From contig JNLK01000001.1 of the NCBI GenBank assembly GCA_000703065.1, positions 744,001 to 808,000 on the forward strand: a stretch of 64,000 nt of DNA. Direction: 5' to 3'. The DNA is from Lachnospiraceae bacterium AC2029 (GTDB taxonomy: Bacteria; Bacillota; Clostridia; Lachnospirales; Lachnospiraceae). Under the pieces are notes generated by a model that worked only from the letters and a program-made list of their open reading frames with translations, did no database searches and was not told the DNA's origin. Shown in pieces: positions 1-8,435 of this stretch (positions within the stretch are counted from its first letter, which is position 1; every line of letters starts with the position of its first letter). The position numbers and the translations under genes are program-made.

Positions 1-32
1 AGCTTCATCCGTCATGTTGATGGCCGGATGCC

Positions 33-320
33 CTACTCGATCGGTATCCGTTTGTCCATTCCCATGGTCTTGAGTATCCCCAGGATATTCTCCGGTACGT
101 TCCGGAGCACCATCTTTCCGTTTAGCTTTTTATAGGTGGCGACAAACTGTCTGAGTCCGAAGGAAGCCACATACTCCAGTTCGGCCAGATCAAGCACAAG
201 GCTTTTATCCTCCTCCAGCTTATCCACCTCTTCCTTCAGGTCCGGGGCTGCCTTGGTATCCAGCCAGCCCACCAGCTTCATAGTCACTTCATTTCCCTGT
301 TCCGTTTTGATAATTTCCAT
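33..320 (-). CDS. STAS-domain anti-sigma factor antagonist
   Basis: A 95-residue single STAS domain of the SpoIIAA/RsbV type. The segment DLAELEYVASFGLR matches the family's phosphorylation loop (usual form D-S-S-G), with the serine kept in ASFG. I chose the start at 320 because AAGGAAG lies at the right distance upstream; the longer frame to 365 has no better site. It overlaps the end of the preceding phosphatase gene by 32 bp, so the two are probably translationally coupled. By family knowledge it would be phosphorylated by an RsbW-like kinase and dephosphorylated by a PP2C phosphatase. Both activities appear to sit in the neighbouring protein, which suggests a private partner-switch circuit for this operon. 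Confidence 0.85.
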   Translation of the reverse strand: MEIIKTEQGNEVTMKLVGWLDTKAAPDLKEEVDKLEEDKSLVLDLAELEYVASFGLRQFVATYKKLNGKMVLRNVPENILGILKTMGMDKRIPIE

Positions 321-2397
321 AATCGGTCTTCCTTTCCATTGTATTATATTCGCTGACGTCTTCATCCTGTCCTACAAGGTCAGTCCATGTCGCGTCTTTG
401 TTCTTCTTCTGTTTGAATACCAGCGTTACCACATTTCTGCACTCAACACGTTCATACCGGATCTCGGTGCAGAGATCCCTGATCATCCGGATGCCCATAC
501 CTCCGGTATCCAGGTCTTCAAATGCCTTCTCCCCGATATAGGTCGTCGGATCAAAGGGAATACCGTCATCGGCAAAGGTTACCTTGATCAGCCGGTTTTC
601 ACGGACGATATCGAAGAGGATGCTCTTGGCCTGAGAATAAAACATGATATTCACAAACCATTCCTCGGATGACATCATCACATCCTTTGCAAGCTCCTGA
701 TCCTCCACGTTGCTCATAACACACTCCTTCAACAGATCCAGTTCCGAAAGCTCCGGTACCATTCTGATCCACTGAACACCCTGCCGCTGGATGGCGATCA
801 TGGTGATGTCGTCAAAGATATGATTCTCTCCTTCAAAATCCAGCACATTATTACGGATCGTATTGACGATCTTCTTCGAATCCGGCTCTATCCCGGAAAC
901 CTGTTCCAGAAGGCGATCCAGTCCATAGGCCTCACGCCGGGGATTCAGCGCCTCCGTAACACCGTCCGTATAAAGAAGAATTCCCTCTCCTATCTCCAGC
1001 TCCATCGTTTCATTCTTGAAATAGGCGTCGTCATAAAGTCCCAGGACATCTCCCGGAAGCACCGGGATTTCCTCAACCTTTGTACCGAATCGGACCGGCG
1101 GATTATGACCTGCATTTGCATAGGTGAGTTTACCGCTCATGGGATCCCAGGATGCCGCAAAAACAGATGCAAAAAAGTCCTCCGTGTTTTCTCTGCAAAT
1201 CTCATCATTTGCCCTTTTCAGTGCCTTTGCCGGCAGCATACCAGTGCGTAGACGTTCCCGTACGATACGGTGAACAATCGACATGAACAGAGCTGCTCCG
1301 ATCCCCTTTCCGGAGATATCACCGATCAGGATTCCCACCTTTCCCATGGGTAGATCGAAGACGTCGTAAAAGTCTCCACCCACCTCCAGCGCCGGACGCA
1401 TGATCGCATATACCGAGCAGCCCCGGCCAAAGTATCCCTTCTCGGGAGGAACCATACCATTCTGGATCCGCCTCGCCAGTTCAAGCTGCACATCCGACTC
1501 CGCCTTCTCAGAGGCCATTCTCTGAATGTCATCCACATAATTCGACAGATCCTTGGCCATTTCCCGGAAGGACGTCTCCATATCCGATATCTCGTCCTGA
1601 AAATGGGACTTACTCTTCGGAAGGCGGAGCTCCTTATCCTTCTTGAACGCCTGCAAATGGCGGGACAGCACTCCGATGGGCCGGAGTACCCAGATATGGA
1701 TCATGATCAGAACCAGGAAAAATGTGATCAGGATGGCGGACAATCCGATGATCAGAAGGTAGGCGTTGTCCTTCCTCATATTCGTCATCAGTATCTCCAT
1801 ATCATAATCCGCTCCGATCATGCCGATCAGCTTACCTGTCTCATCATAATAACCCATGACGCAGTTCACGACATGTCCGAATTCGTTATCTACTTCCTGA
1901 AGAGCACTGTCTTTTGTACGATTCAGCACTTCCTTTTCATTTTCCTGGAGAGGCAATTCCATATCCTGGTCATAGTGTTGAATGTAATCTTGCAGATTAT
2001 CCTGATCGCTTATATTTTGCGTCACCGTGACGATATGATGACGTTTCTGATGCTCATCGATGGAAAACAGGTAGAGATATTTAAGATCCATCGCCGCACA
2101 GACCTCAGGGAAAAACACATCCTGCAGATAATAAAGATCCCACTGGGTTTGTTCCGTCCATTGAAAGATTTCTTCTCTGTATCCGGTAGAGTGCATGTAG
2201 TTCCGGATAATGGCACAGGCATGTCTGGCAGATTCTCCTCCCTGTTCTACCGCTTTCTTCCTGCGGTAATTCTGATACAATGTAGCAAGCAGAACGCCGG
2301 AGACAGAAAGCGCAAGGAGAACAAGGATAGAGATCCTCACCAACAGAGGCATCCGGATATTTCCTGTTATTTTATCATTTTTTCGATCACTTTTCAT
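289..2397 (-). CDS. SpoIIE/RsbU-type membrane phosphatase fused to HATPase domain
   Basis: 702 residues. A membrane segment at about 18-40 and another at about 217-239 bracket an extracytoplasmic sensor region. A HAMP-like linker follows, then a PP2C/SpoIIE domain (GGDFYDVF, GDISGKGI, YTDGVTEA) at about 330-535. The C-terminal part (about 560-680) looks like the RsbW-type HATPase_c fold (DDGIPFDP, GGMGIRMI). It would therefore carry both phosphatase and kinase-like modules acting on the adjacent STAS protein; this pairing is inferred from family roles. GGAGA precedes the start. It overlaps the CapA-like gene upstream by 11 bp. A sensor phosphatase at the end of an NRPS operon is unusual; it may link an external signal to a sigma factor. 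Confidence 0.85.
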   Translation of the reverse strand: MKSDRKNDKITGNIRMPLLVRISILVLLALSVSGVLLATLYQNYRRKKAVEQGGESARHACAIIRNYMHSTGYREEIFQWTEQTQWDLYYLQDVFFPEVCAAMDLKYLYLFSIDEHQKRHHIVTVTQNISDQDNLQDYIQHYDQDMELPLQENEKEVLNRTKDSALQEVDNEFGHVVNCVMGYYDETGKLIGMIGADYDMEILMTNMRKDNAYLLIIGLSAILITFFLVLIMIHIWVLRPIGVLSRHLQAFKKDKELRLPKSKSHFQDEISDMETSFREMAKDLSNYVDDIQRMASEKAESDVQLELARRIQNGMVPPEKGYFGRGCSVYAIMRPALEVGGDFYDVFDLPMGKVGILIGDISGKGIGAALFMSIVHRIVRERLRTGMLPAKALKRANDEICRENTEDFFASVFAASWDPMSGKLTYANAGHNPPVRFGTKVEEIPVLPGDVLGLYDDAYFKNETMELEIGEGILLYTDGVTEALNPRREAYGLDRLLEQVSGIEPDSKKIVNTIRNNVLDFEGENHIFDDITMIAIQRQGVQWIRMVPELSELDLLKECVMSNVEDQELAKDVMMSSEEWFVNIMFYSQAKSILFDIVRENRLIKVTFADDGIPFDPTTYIGEKAFEDLDTGGMGIRMIRDLCTEIRYERVECRNVVTLVFKQKKNKDATWTDLVGQDEDVSEYNTMERKTDYGNYQNGTGK

Positions 2398-3538
2398 ATT
2401 TCTCCAACAACTCGGTAAAATAGCAAACTGCCATCTCGTTCATCTCCTCCGCCTGAAGCATGAGCAGGAGGATGCGGATCTGCTTTTCGGAAAGTTCCGG
2501 AAGCTCCTCCGTACCGTAGAAGCCCTTCAGCAGGCGTTCGATGAATACCCTGCTGACCTTCCGGTTCTCCTGCAGGAACACCTCTTCCGCCTCCGGATCT
2601 CCCGCCAGAAGCCGCTCATGCAGCTGCGTCCGGGCTTTCTGTCCGGAAAGATCCTGCTCCTCATCATAGACGCAGCCGGTCTCTGTACGACGGACCACAT
2701 GCCGCTCTACCCGGTATCCTTCTTTGGTGAAATAGAAGGACAGGAGCATGCCGTGCAGCAGGCAGTCATTCACCTTCTTGGCCAGATTGAAGCAGAAATT
2801 CCCCTGCCCGTAGATGAGAAGGGATCCGTGGTATTCCTCTTCATTTCCGATGGCGTGGGTATGCTGGGAGATCAGGATATCCGCTCCCGCATCCGCCATC
2901 CGGTGAAACCGGGTTCGGATCAGTGGCGTATTGTAAAATGTGGATTCGACGCCGCCGTGATACAGCACCACCAGATGGTCGCAGTCCTTCTTCAGCTCCC
3001 GTAGCTCCGCGAGCACCCTGGTCTCATCATAGAGATTCCCTCCGGGGCCACTCTTCGTTGCGCCGTTGAAGAAGAACTCCATCACATTGTAGAGGGTGAC
3101 CCTGACGCCCTTCTGCTCCACCGTCACATGGTTTGTCATATGATCCAGGTCGGTTCCACAGCCGAAGTATCCGATCCCTCCTTCCTCCAGAAGGGAGAGA
3201 AACTCCAGGAAGCCGGTTGCTCCGCCGTCCATCATATGCGTATTTCCGAGAGTCACGGCGTTTACCCCCAGACGCTTCAGCCCAGAGAGAGTAGCTCCTC
3301 CGGCAGTGACCACCGGCCCCACCTTACGGACGGCGTCCATGTGATCCGCGATACAGCCCTCCGTATTGCAGACCGAATAATCCGCCTGCTGAAACAGTGA
3401 TACCACCTTCTCCCCGAAGAGAGCTTCCGTATCTCCGGAACGGAAATACTCTTCATTGGAGGGTACCGGAAAGACATCTCCGGCGATGAGAATATTCAGT
3501 TCCCTGTCATCTGTAGTTCTTACATCTTCCATTTGCAT
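2387..3538 (-). CDS. CapA-family metallophosphatase-like protein
   Basis: 383 residues of the CapA/PgsA (PGA_cap) family with a calcineurin-like fold. Metal-site motifs are visible: AGDVF near the start, NTEG, GNTHMMDGG, YHGGVE, and SQHTHAIG followed by IYGQGNF. Family members work in poly-gamma-glutamate or other amide polymer handling. No capBC ligase is nearby, so a role in tailoring or export of the NRPS product is only an inference. No signal peptide or membrane anchor is evident, so this copy is probably cytoplasmic. A methionine at 3532 is better spaced from GGGGTGA than the one at 3538 and may be the true start. It overlaps the phosphatase gene downstream. Confidence 0.8.
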   Translation of the reverse strand: MQMEDVRTTDDRELNILIAGDVFPVPSNEEYFRSGDTEALFGEKVVSLFQQADYSVCNTEGCIADHMDAVRKVGPVVTAGGATLSGLKRLGVNAVTLGNTHMMDGGATGFLEFLSLLEEGGIGYFGCGTDLDHMTNHVTVEQKGVRVTLYNVMEFFFNGATKSGPGGNLYDETRVLAELRELKKDCDHLVVLYHGGVESTFYNTPLIRTRFHRMADAGADILISQHTHAIGNEEEYHGSLLIYGQGNFCFNLAKKVNDCLLHGMLLSFYFTKEGYRVERHVVRRTETGCVYDEEQDLSGQKARTQLHERLLAGDPEAEEVFLQENRKVSRVFIERLLKGFYGTEELPELSEKQIRILLLMLQAEEMNEMAVCYFTELLEKYEK

Positions 3539-3558
3539 TCACCCCATCGCCCAAAGGA

Positions 3559-4908
3559 TCAGGTAATATCCTTATACATGGGCGTCTTTCCGCCGGCCTT
3601 GTTGCTGATCATCGGATCCGTGGAGAAGCTTACCTTCACTTCTGCCGCACCCGACTCGATGAAATATCCTTCCAGCTTCTCCGCCAGTTCTCCCAGCACC
3701 GCTGCCGGCTCTGCTTCTGCGGTACAGATGCCACGGACCTCCATGGTATCCTCTCCGGTCTTTACAAACTGGTAGCTGCAGAGACCCTTCTGGAACTTCG
3801 CCTTTACCTCAAGGGCCTTCGTGGTGAACTTCCTGCCTCCCAGCTCGAAGGAATCCCACACTCTTCCGCGGATATCCAGCACCGGCCGGTGATAGCAGGG
3901 GAAGTCTTCTCTTCTTATCCTTACGGAATCACTGACATAATACCGGATGATGGGCTGCACGTAGTTGGTCAGATCCGTAACCAGGATTCCCGAGGAATAA
4001 GCGTCAGGATCCGTCACCGGCTGCCGGTTCTCATCTACCGGCTCCACGATGATCCAGTCCTCATTGATATGAAGATGCGGACAGTCATGGGTCATGGCGA
4101 TCTCGCCGCCCTCTGTCATGCAGTAATTGTTCAGGATCGGAACGCCGAAGACATCATGGATCCGGTGATAACTCTCTTCCGTCAGCAGCTCGGCGGAGGA
4201 CAGGATCAGCTGGAGGGGGATGTCCAGTGTTCCCTTCAGCTTCTCTTCCGCCAGCATCACAAGATACGGAGGATAAGCCACGATGATCTCCGGTTGGAAT
4301 GCATTCAGCTTGCTTACCAGAACCTCCAGGCTGTCCGTGATGGGATAGGCGACGATATTCTCCTCAAAGCCCGGATGCAGCCGGCGCATTTTCAGATAGG
4401 AGCCGTAGCTTGAGGCTGAGTTGGATACATGCACCAGGAATGCGGTCTTATGCTTCGAATGATCGAAGAGCCCCGGTGTCACGCCGTAGAATAACCGGTT
4501 CCGAAGAAGCGCTCCGTGGATCTTGTTATGGTAGTCATCCCGGACCATGGGCAGGGGATTTCCTGTGGAGCCGGAGGTCTGCAGCGCCGTGTACTTTCCG
4601 AGCAGCAGGGAATTATCCTCCGCATCCCGTTTCAGATATGCCCGGACCTGATCCTCCTTCAGCTCCGGATCCGTTACCCATTCGTTGTAATGGGCCTGGA
4701 ATTCCTTCTTCTCCATCACCGGGATATCGCTGAGGGTATAATCCTCCGGAAGATCCTTATAGAACTCCTTCAGATAGGGCGAATTCTCCCTGACATAGTC
4801 CACCAGCTGATGCAGCCGTTCCTGCTGTACCCGCTGTATCTCCTCCGCAGTGTAGCTCTCGCCTTCCCTGACCAGGCGCTCGGCCTCTTCGATGGTGATC
4901 GTCTTCAT
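3559..4908 (-). CDS. PaaK-like adenylate-forming ligase
   Basis: 449 residues, the length of phenylacetate-CoA ligases and related coenzyme F390 synthetase-like enzymes. The ATP loop reads LQTSGSTGNP and the C-terminal part has IRGRVWDSFELGGRKF. These enzymes activate an acid as acyl-AMP and pass it to CoA or another acceptor. The gene lies 16 bp downstream of the ABC transporter pair and 20 bp before the CapA-like gene, so it belongs to the operon. Inference: it may activate a carboxylic acid building block or modify the product of the NRPS, whose first adenylation domain lacks the usual amino-acid-binding aspartate. The substrate cannot be read from the sequence. AAAGGAGG precedes the start. 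Confidence 0.85.
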   Translation of the reverse strand: MKTITIEEAERLVREGESYTAEEIQRVQQERLHQLVDYVRENSPYLKEFYKDLPEDYTLSDIPVMEKKEFQAHYNEWVTDPELKEDQVRAYLKRDAEDNSLLLGKYTALQTSGSTGNPLPMVRDDYHNKIHGALLRNRLFYGVTPGLFDHSKHKTAFLVHVSNSASSYGSYLKMRRLHPGFEENIVAYPITDSLEVLVSKLNAFQPEIIVAYPPYLVMLAEEKLKGTLDIPLQLILSSAELLTEESYHRIHDVFGVPILNNYCMTEGGEIAMTHDCPHLHINEDWIIVEPVDENRQPVTDPDAYSSGILVTDLTNYVQPIIRYYVSDSVRIRREDFPCYHRPVLDIRGRVWDSFELGGRKFTTKALEVKAKFQKGLCSYQFVKTGEDTMEVRGICTAEAEPAAVLGELAEKLEGYFIESGAAEVKVSFSTDPMISNKAGGKTPMYKDIT

Positions 4909-4924
4909 GAGTCATGTACCTCCT

Positions 4925-6688
4925 TTACTCATCCAATCCCGTTTTATACATGGACGCATACAGGCCGCCCTTGGCCAGCAGCTCGTCGTGATTTCCCACT
5001 TCCTTGATATCTCCGTTTACCATGAATATGATCTGATCCGCATTCCGGATCGTGTAGAGTCTGTGGGCGATGATAAATGTGGTCCTGCCCTCCATCATTT
5101 TCTCCATGGCTCTGGTGATGGCCGCTTCGGTCTTGGTATCCACCTGGGATGTTGCTTCATCCAGGATCAGGATCTTCGGATCCGAGATCACGGCACGGGC
5201 TATGGCCAGAAGCTGGTTCTCCCCTGCGGAAAGTGCGGAGTTCTCCGGTCCCACATGGGTCTGATATCCGTTGGGCAGCTTCCGTATGATCTCATCACAG
5301 CCGGCCATCTTCGCCGCCGCTACCACCTCCTCATGGGTGGCTCCCGGCCGTCCGAAGGCGATATTTTCTTCTATGGTTCCGTCCAGCACCCAGCTCTCCT
5401 GAAGCACCATGCCGAATACGCTTCTCAGATTCTCCTTCGTCAGCTTGGAGATATCCGTGCCGTCCACCCGGATGGTTCCGGAATTGATCTCATAGAAGCG
5501 CATGAGCAGATTGATGAGGGTGGTCTTCCCCGCTCCGGAGGGACCCACGATGGCCATGGTCTGTCCGGGCTTCGCCGTAAAGGACACATCCTCCATGAGG
5601 GGTTTATCGGGGACATACCGGAAGGATACATGATCAAAGACTACCTCTCCCTTTGCTTCGGAGGCATCCAGTTTCTCCTCCGGCTTCTCCTCCGGCTCTT
5701 CCGTCTCGTCCAGGAATTCATATACCCGTGCTCCCGAGGACAGGGCATCCTGGAAGTTGTTGATGGCCACGGAAAGCTCGCTCATGGGGGTGGCGATCAT
5801 ATTTCCGTAGAAAAGGAATGCCGTAAATTCACCCAGGGTCATGTCGCCCTTCAGCATGAAGTAACCGCTGACCAGGCACATGAGGATATAGGATATCCTG
5901 GCCAGTACATTGCTGACCGGTCTGGTAAAGCCGGAGATATATCTGGAACGCATGAACTTCCTTCCGAAATCCTCCGTCAGCTGCTCCATCTCCCGGCGCT
6001 TGATCTCCTCCATGCCGCAGGCCTTCAGGATCATGTGGTTTGCGTAGGTATCCGTCACCTTTGCGGAGATCATGCCCTGAGCCTTATTCGTCTCGACAAA
6101 GAGCTTCCGGGTACGCTTCACGATGAACTTCAGCGAGAAGGTCATGATGGGCATGAATACGATATAGATCACCGCCAGCCGAAGATCCGTGATGCACATC
6201 ATGAACACGATGGCGACCATCAGCACCAGCTGGGCGATGAGGGGAGCCACATTTGACTCCATCCCGTTGGAGAGATTCATCAGATCCACGGTCACCCGTG
6301 CCTGGGTATCTCCGATGGGATGGGAATCCAGATATCCGATGGACAGCCGGTTCAGCTTATCCCCGCAGCGGTTCCTGAGTCTTCGTACGATGGACTGGGA
6401 TACATTTACCATGGTCTTCGTGACAAATCCGTCCGCACCGTATCCGATCATATAGAACAGCGCCAGCAGACCACACAGGATCAGCAGCTTGTTCCAATCA
6501 TAATTCCCGCTGGAAACGAATTCCGTCAGGGAGTCCGTGATGCGGTTTGCCATGGATGGGGCAAAGGCCAGACAGAGCTTTGCAAAGATCACCAGGATCA
6601 TGACCGCAAAGAAACGCCCCTTCAGATTCCCCATATCCTTATATAATCTTTTCATTACCGGAGAGCCGGCCTTCTTTTTCGCAGCCAT
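4925..6688 (-). CDS. ABC exporter half-transporter (MdlB type)
   Basis: About 587 residues: an N-terminal six-helix exporter domain, then an ATPase domain with Walker A GPSGAGKTT, Walker B ILILDEATSQVD with the catalytic glutamate, and H-loop IAHRL. The signature motif is atypical (LSAGE instead of LSGGQ). In heterodimeric exporters one subunit carries the degenerate signature and the other the degenerate Walker B; the upstream gene shows exactly the complementary changes, so the two probably form a heterodimer. The start at 6688 is chosen from AAGGAGAG eight bases upstream, giving a 2-bp gap to the previous stop. It probably exports the NRPS product. Confidence 0.92.
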   Translation of the reverse strand: MAAKKKAGSPVMKRLYKDMGNLKGRFFAVMILVIFAKLCLAFAPSMANRITDSLTEFVSSGNYDWNKLLILCGLLALFYMIGYGADGFVTKTMVNVSQSIVRRLRNRCGDKLNRLSIGYLDSHPIGDTQARVTVDLMNLSNGMESNVAPLIAQLVLMVAIVFMMCITDLRLAVIYIVFMPIMTFSLKFIVKRTRKLFVETNKAQGMISAKVTDTYANHMILKACGMEEIKRREMEQLTEDFGRKFMRSRYISGFTRPVSNVLARISYILMCLVSGYFMLKGDMTLGEFTAFLFYGNMIATPMSELSVAINNFQDALSSGARVYEFLDETEEPEEKPEEKLDASEAKGEVVFDHVSFRYVPDKPLMEDVSFTAKPGQTMAIVGPSGAGKTTLINLLMRFYEINSGTIRVDGTDISKLTKENLRSVFGMVLQESWVLDGTIEENIAFGRPGATHEEVVAAAKMAGCDEIIRKLPNGYQTHVGPENSALSAGENQLLAIARAVISDPKILILDEATSQVDTKTEAAITRAMEKMMEGRTTFIIAHRLYTIRNADQIIFMVNGDIKEVGNHDELLAKGGLYASMYKTGLDE

Positions 6689-6690
6689 AC

Positions 6691-8427
6691 TTACTCTCCT
6701 TCCTGATCCAGATAACACTGTGTCTCGTAGATCTCTCGGTAGGCCTGACAGGTCTGCAGAAGCTCATCATGGGTGCCCTGTCCTGCGATCCGGCCCTTCT
6801 CCATAACGATGATATGGTCTGCATCCCGTACCGTGCTGATCTTCTGGGCAACCAGAAGCACGGTTTTCCCCGCCAGCTTCGAACGGATGGCATCCAGCAC
6901 CTTCTTCTCTGTCTTTGCATCCAGCGCGGAAAGCGTATCGTCAAAGACATAGATCTCTGCCTCCTTGGCAAAGACCCTGGCCAGGGACAGCCTCTGCCTC
7001 TGGCCTCCGGATACATTCATGCCTCCCTGGGACATCATGAAGTCGAGCCCCTCGGGCTTATCCGCAAGAACCTCACGGAAGCAGGAGGAATCCAGCGCAG
7101 ACTGTATCCTCTCTTCATCCTGCATGGCCGGATCCGGACAGATATTATTCTTCACCGTATCCTGGAAGATCATGGGCCGCTGTGTACCGTAGGAGAAATA
7201 CTCTCGGAGCCAGGGATCCTTACAGCCCCGGATGGAGACGCCGTCGATCAGGATATCCCCGAAGGTGGGCTGATAGAGTCCCTGCATCAGGTTCAGGATC
7301 GTGGTCTTGCCGCTGCCCGTGGAGCCGATCATGGCCGTGACCTTCCCCTCCTCAGCGGTAAAGCTGATATTGGCGATCACATCCACCGCACCGGCATAGC
7401 CGAAGATCACATCCTTGAATTCCACCCGTCCCTTCTTCTCGGCAGGGGCTTCCACACTCCGCCATTCCACATCGACAGAGGGCTGATACTCCAGAAGCTC
7501 ATTGATCCTGCGTGAAGACACCGCCGTCTTCGGCATCATATTTACCAGGAAAGGCACCGCCATCAGGCTGGTGATAAAGAAGGTGACGTACTGGAAGATC
7601 AGCAGCAGATTGCTGATGGAGGTCATACCCTTCTGGATCTGGGAGGTTCCCACCAGATAGATGACGACCACTACCCAGCTCATCAGTACCAGCGCCACGG
7701 GAGAAAGGAAATTGATCCTCCGGTTGGCGGCGATGGCCGAGTCATAGGCATCCTGATTGGCCTCTTCGGATTTCCGTTCTTCCATAGCCTCATTTCCGAA
7801 GGCACGGACAGGTCTCACTCCCGTGATCCTTTCCTTCATCAGCAGGTTGATCCGGTCCAGCTTCTGCTGCAGCTTCTCAAACCCGAAACGGGAAGAAGCC
7901 CCGAAATACACCAGGAATCCCACTGTTACGGCAAAGAAGCCAAACAGGATGAAGAATATGGTCAGATTCATGGTCGCGATCATGATCAGCTCCAGCACGA
8001 TCATTACCGGGACCAGCAGCCACAGCCGAAGCATATTGATCACCGTCTGCTGCATCTGTGTCACATCCGTCATGGTCCTGGTGAGCAGGGTGGACTCGCC
8101 CAGTGCGGCAAAATCCTGCGGCGTCAGCTCCTCCACCTTCGTGAAGCATGCATTTCTCAGGCGGTAGGTATAATCCGCCGTTACCCGCGCACTGAAATAC
8201 GAGGTGAGCAGCGCACATACGCCGACGCCCGCCGTGAGCGCAAGCATGATCCATATGCTCCTCCAGATGGCGTCCATATTCTTCTCCGCAACGCCGTTAT
8301 CGATCAGCCGCTTGGATTCCGGGAGCAGCAGGAAGATCTGAATCCCGTACTGCAGCATGGTAAAAAGCACTGTGGCAAAAACCTGACCCCAGCTGCCCTT
8401 TAAATACTTTCCTATCAAACGTCCCAT
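6691..8427 (-). CDS. ABC exporter half-transporter (MdlA type, degenerate site)
   Basis: 578 residues with an N-terminal membrane domain and a C-terminal ATPase domain. Walker A is GSTGSGKTT and the signature is the canonical VSGGQRQR. Walker B reads IYVFDDTLSALD, with aspartate in place of the catalytic glutamate, and the H-loop histidine is replaced by glutamine (VAQKIS). These are marks of the degenerate site in heterodimeric exporters and complement the partner gene downstream. It starts 8 bp after the NRPS stop with TAGGAG upstream. Likely substrate: the NRPS peptide or aldehyde (inferred from context). Confidence 0.92.
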   Translation of the reverse strand: MGRLIGKYLKGSWGQVFATVLFTMLQYGIQIFLLLPESKRLIDNGVAEKNMDAIWRSIWIMLALTAGVGVCALLTSYFSARVTADYTYRLRNACFTKVEELTPQDFAALGESTLLTRTMTDVTQMQQTVINMLRLWLLVPVMIVLELIMIATMNLTIFFILFGFFAVTVGFLVYFGASSRFGFEKLQQKLDRINLLMKERITGVRPVRAFGNEAMEERKSEEANQDAYDSAIAANRRINFLSPVALVLMSWVVVVIYLVGTSQIQKGMTSISNLLLIFQYVTFFITSLMAVPFLVNMMPKTAVSSRRINELLEYQPSVDVEWRSVEAPAEKKGRVEFKDVIFGYAGAVDVIANISFTAEEGKVTAMIGSTGSGKTTILNLMQGLYQPTFGDILIDGVSIRGCKDPWLREYFSYGTQRPMIFQDTVKNNICPDPAMQDEERIQSALDSSCFREVLADKPEGLDFMMSQGGMNVSGGQRQRLSLARVFAKEAEIYVFDDTLSALDAKTEKKVLDAIRSKLAGKTVLLVAQKISTVRDADHIIVMEKGRIAGQGTHDELLQTCQAYREIYETQCYLDQEGE

Positions 8428-8435
8428 ACCGTCTC

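Noticed and set aside
136-672. Plus-strand open frame opposite the STAS and phosphatase genes
   Set aside because: It has no ribosome site, unnatural composition, and lies fully antisense to two well-supported genes.
4892-6256. Long plus-strand frame (454 codons) opposite the ABC transporter
   Set aside because: His-, Gly- and Leu-rich translation typical of the complement of a GC-rich gene; the minus strand carries all ABC motifs.
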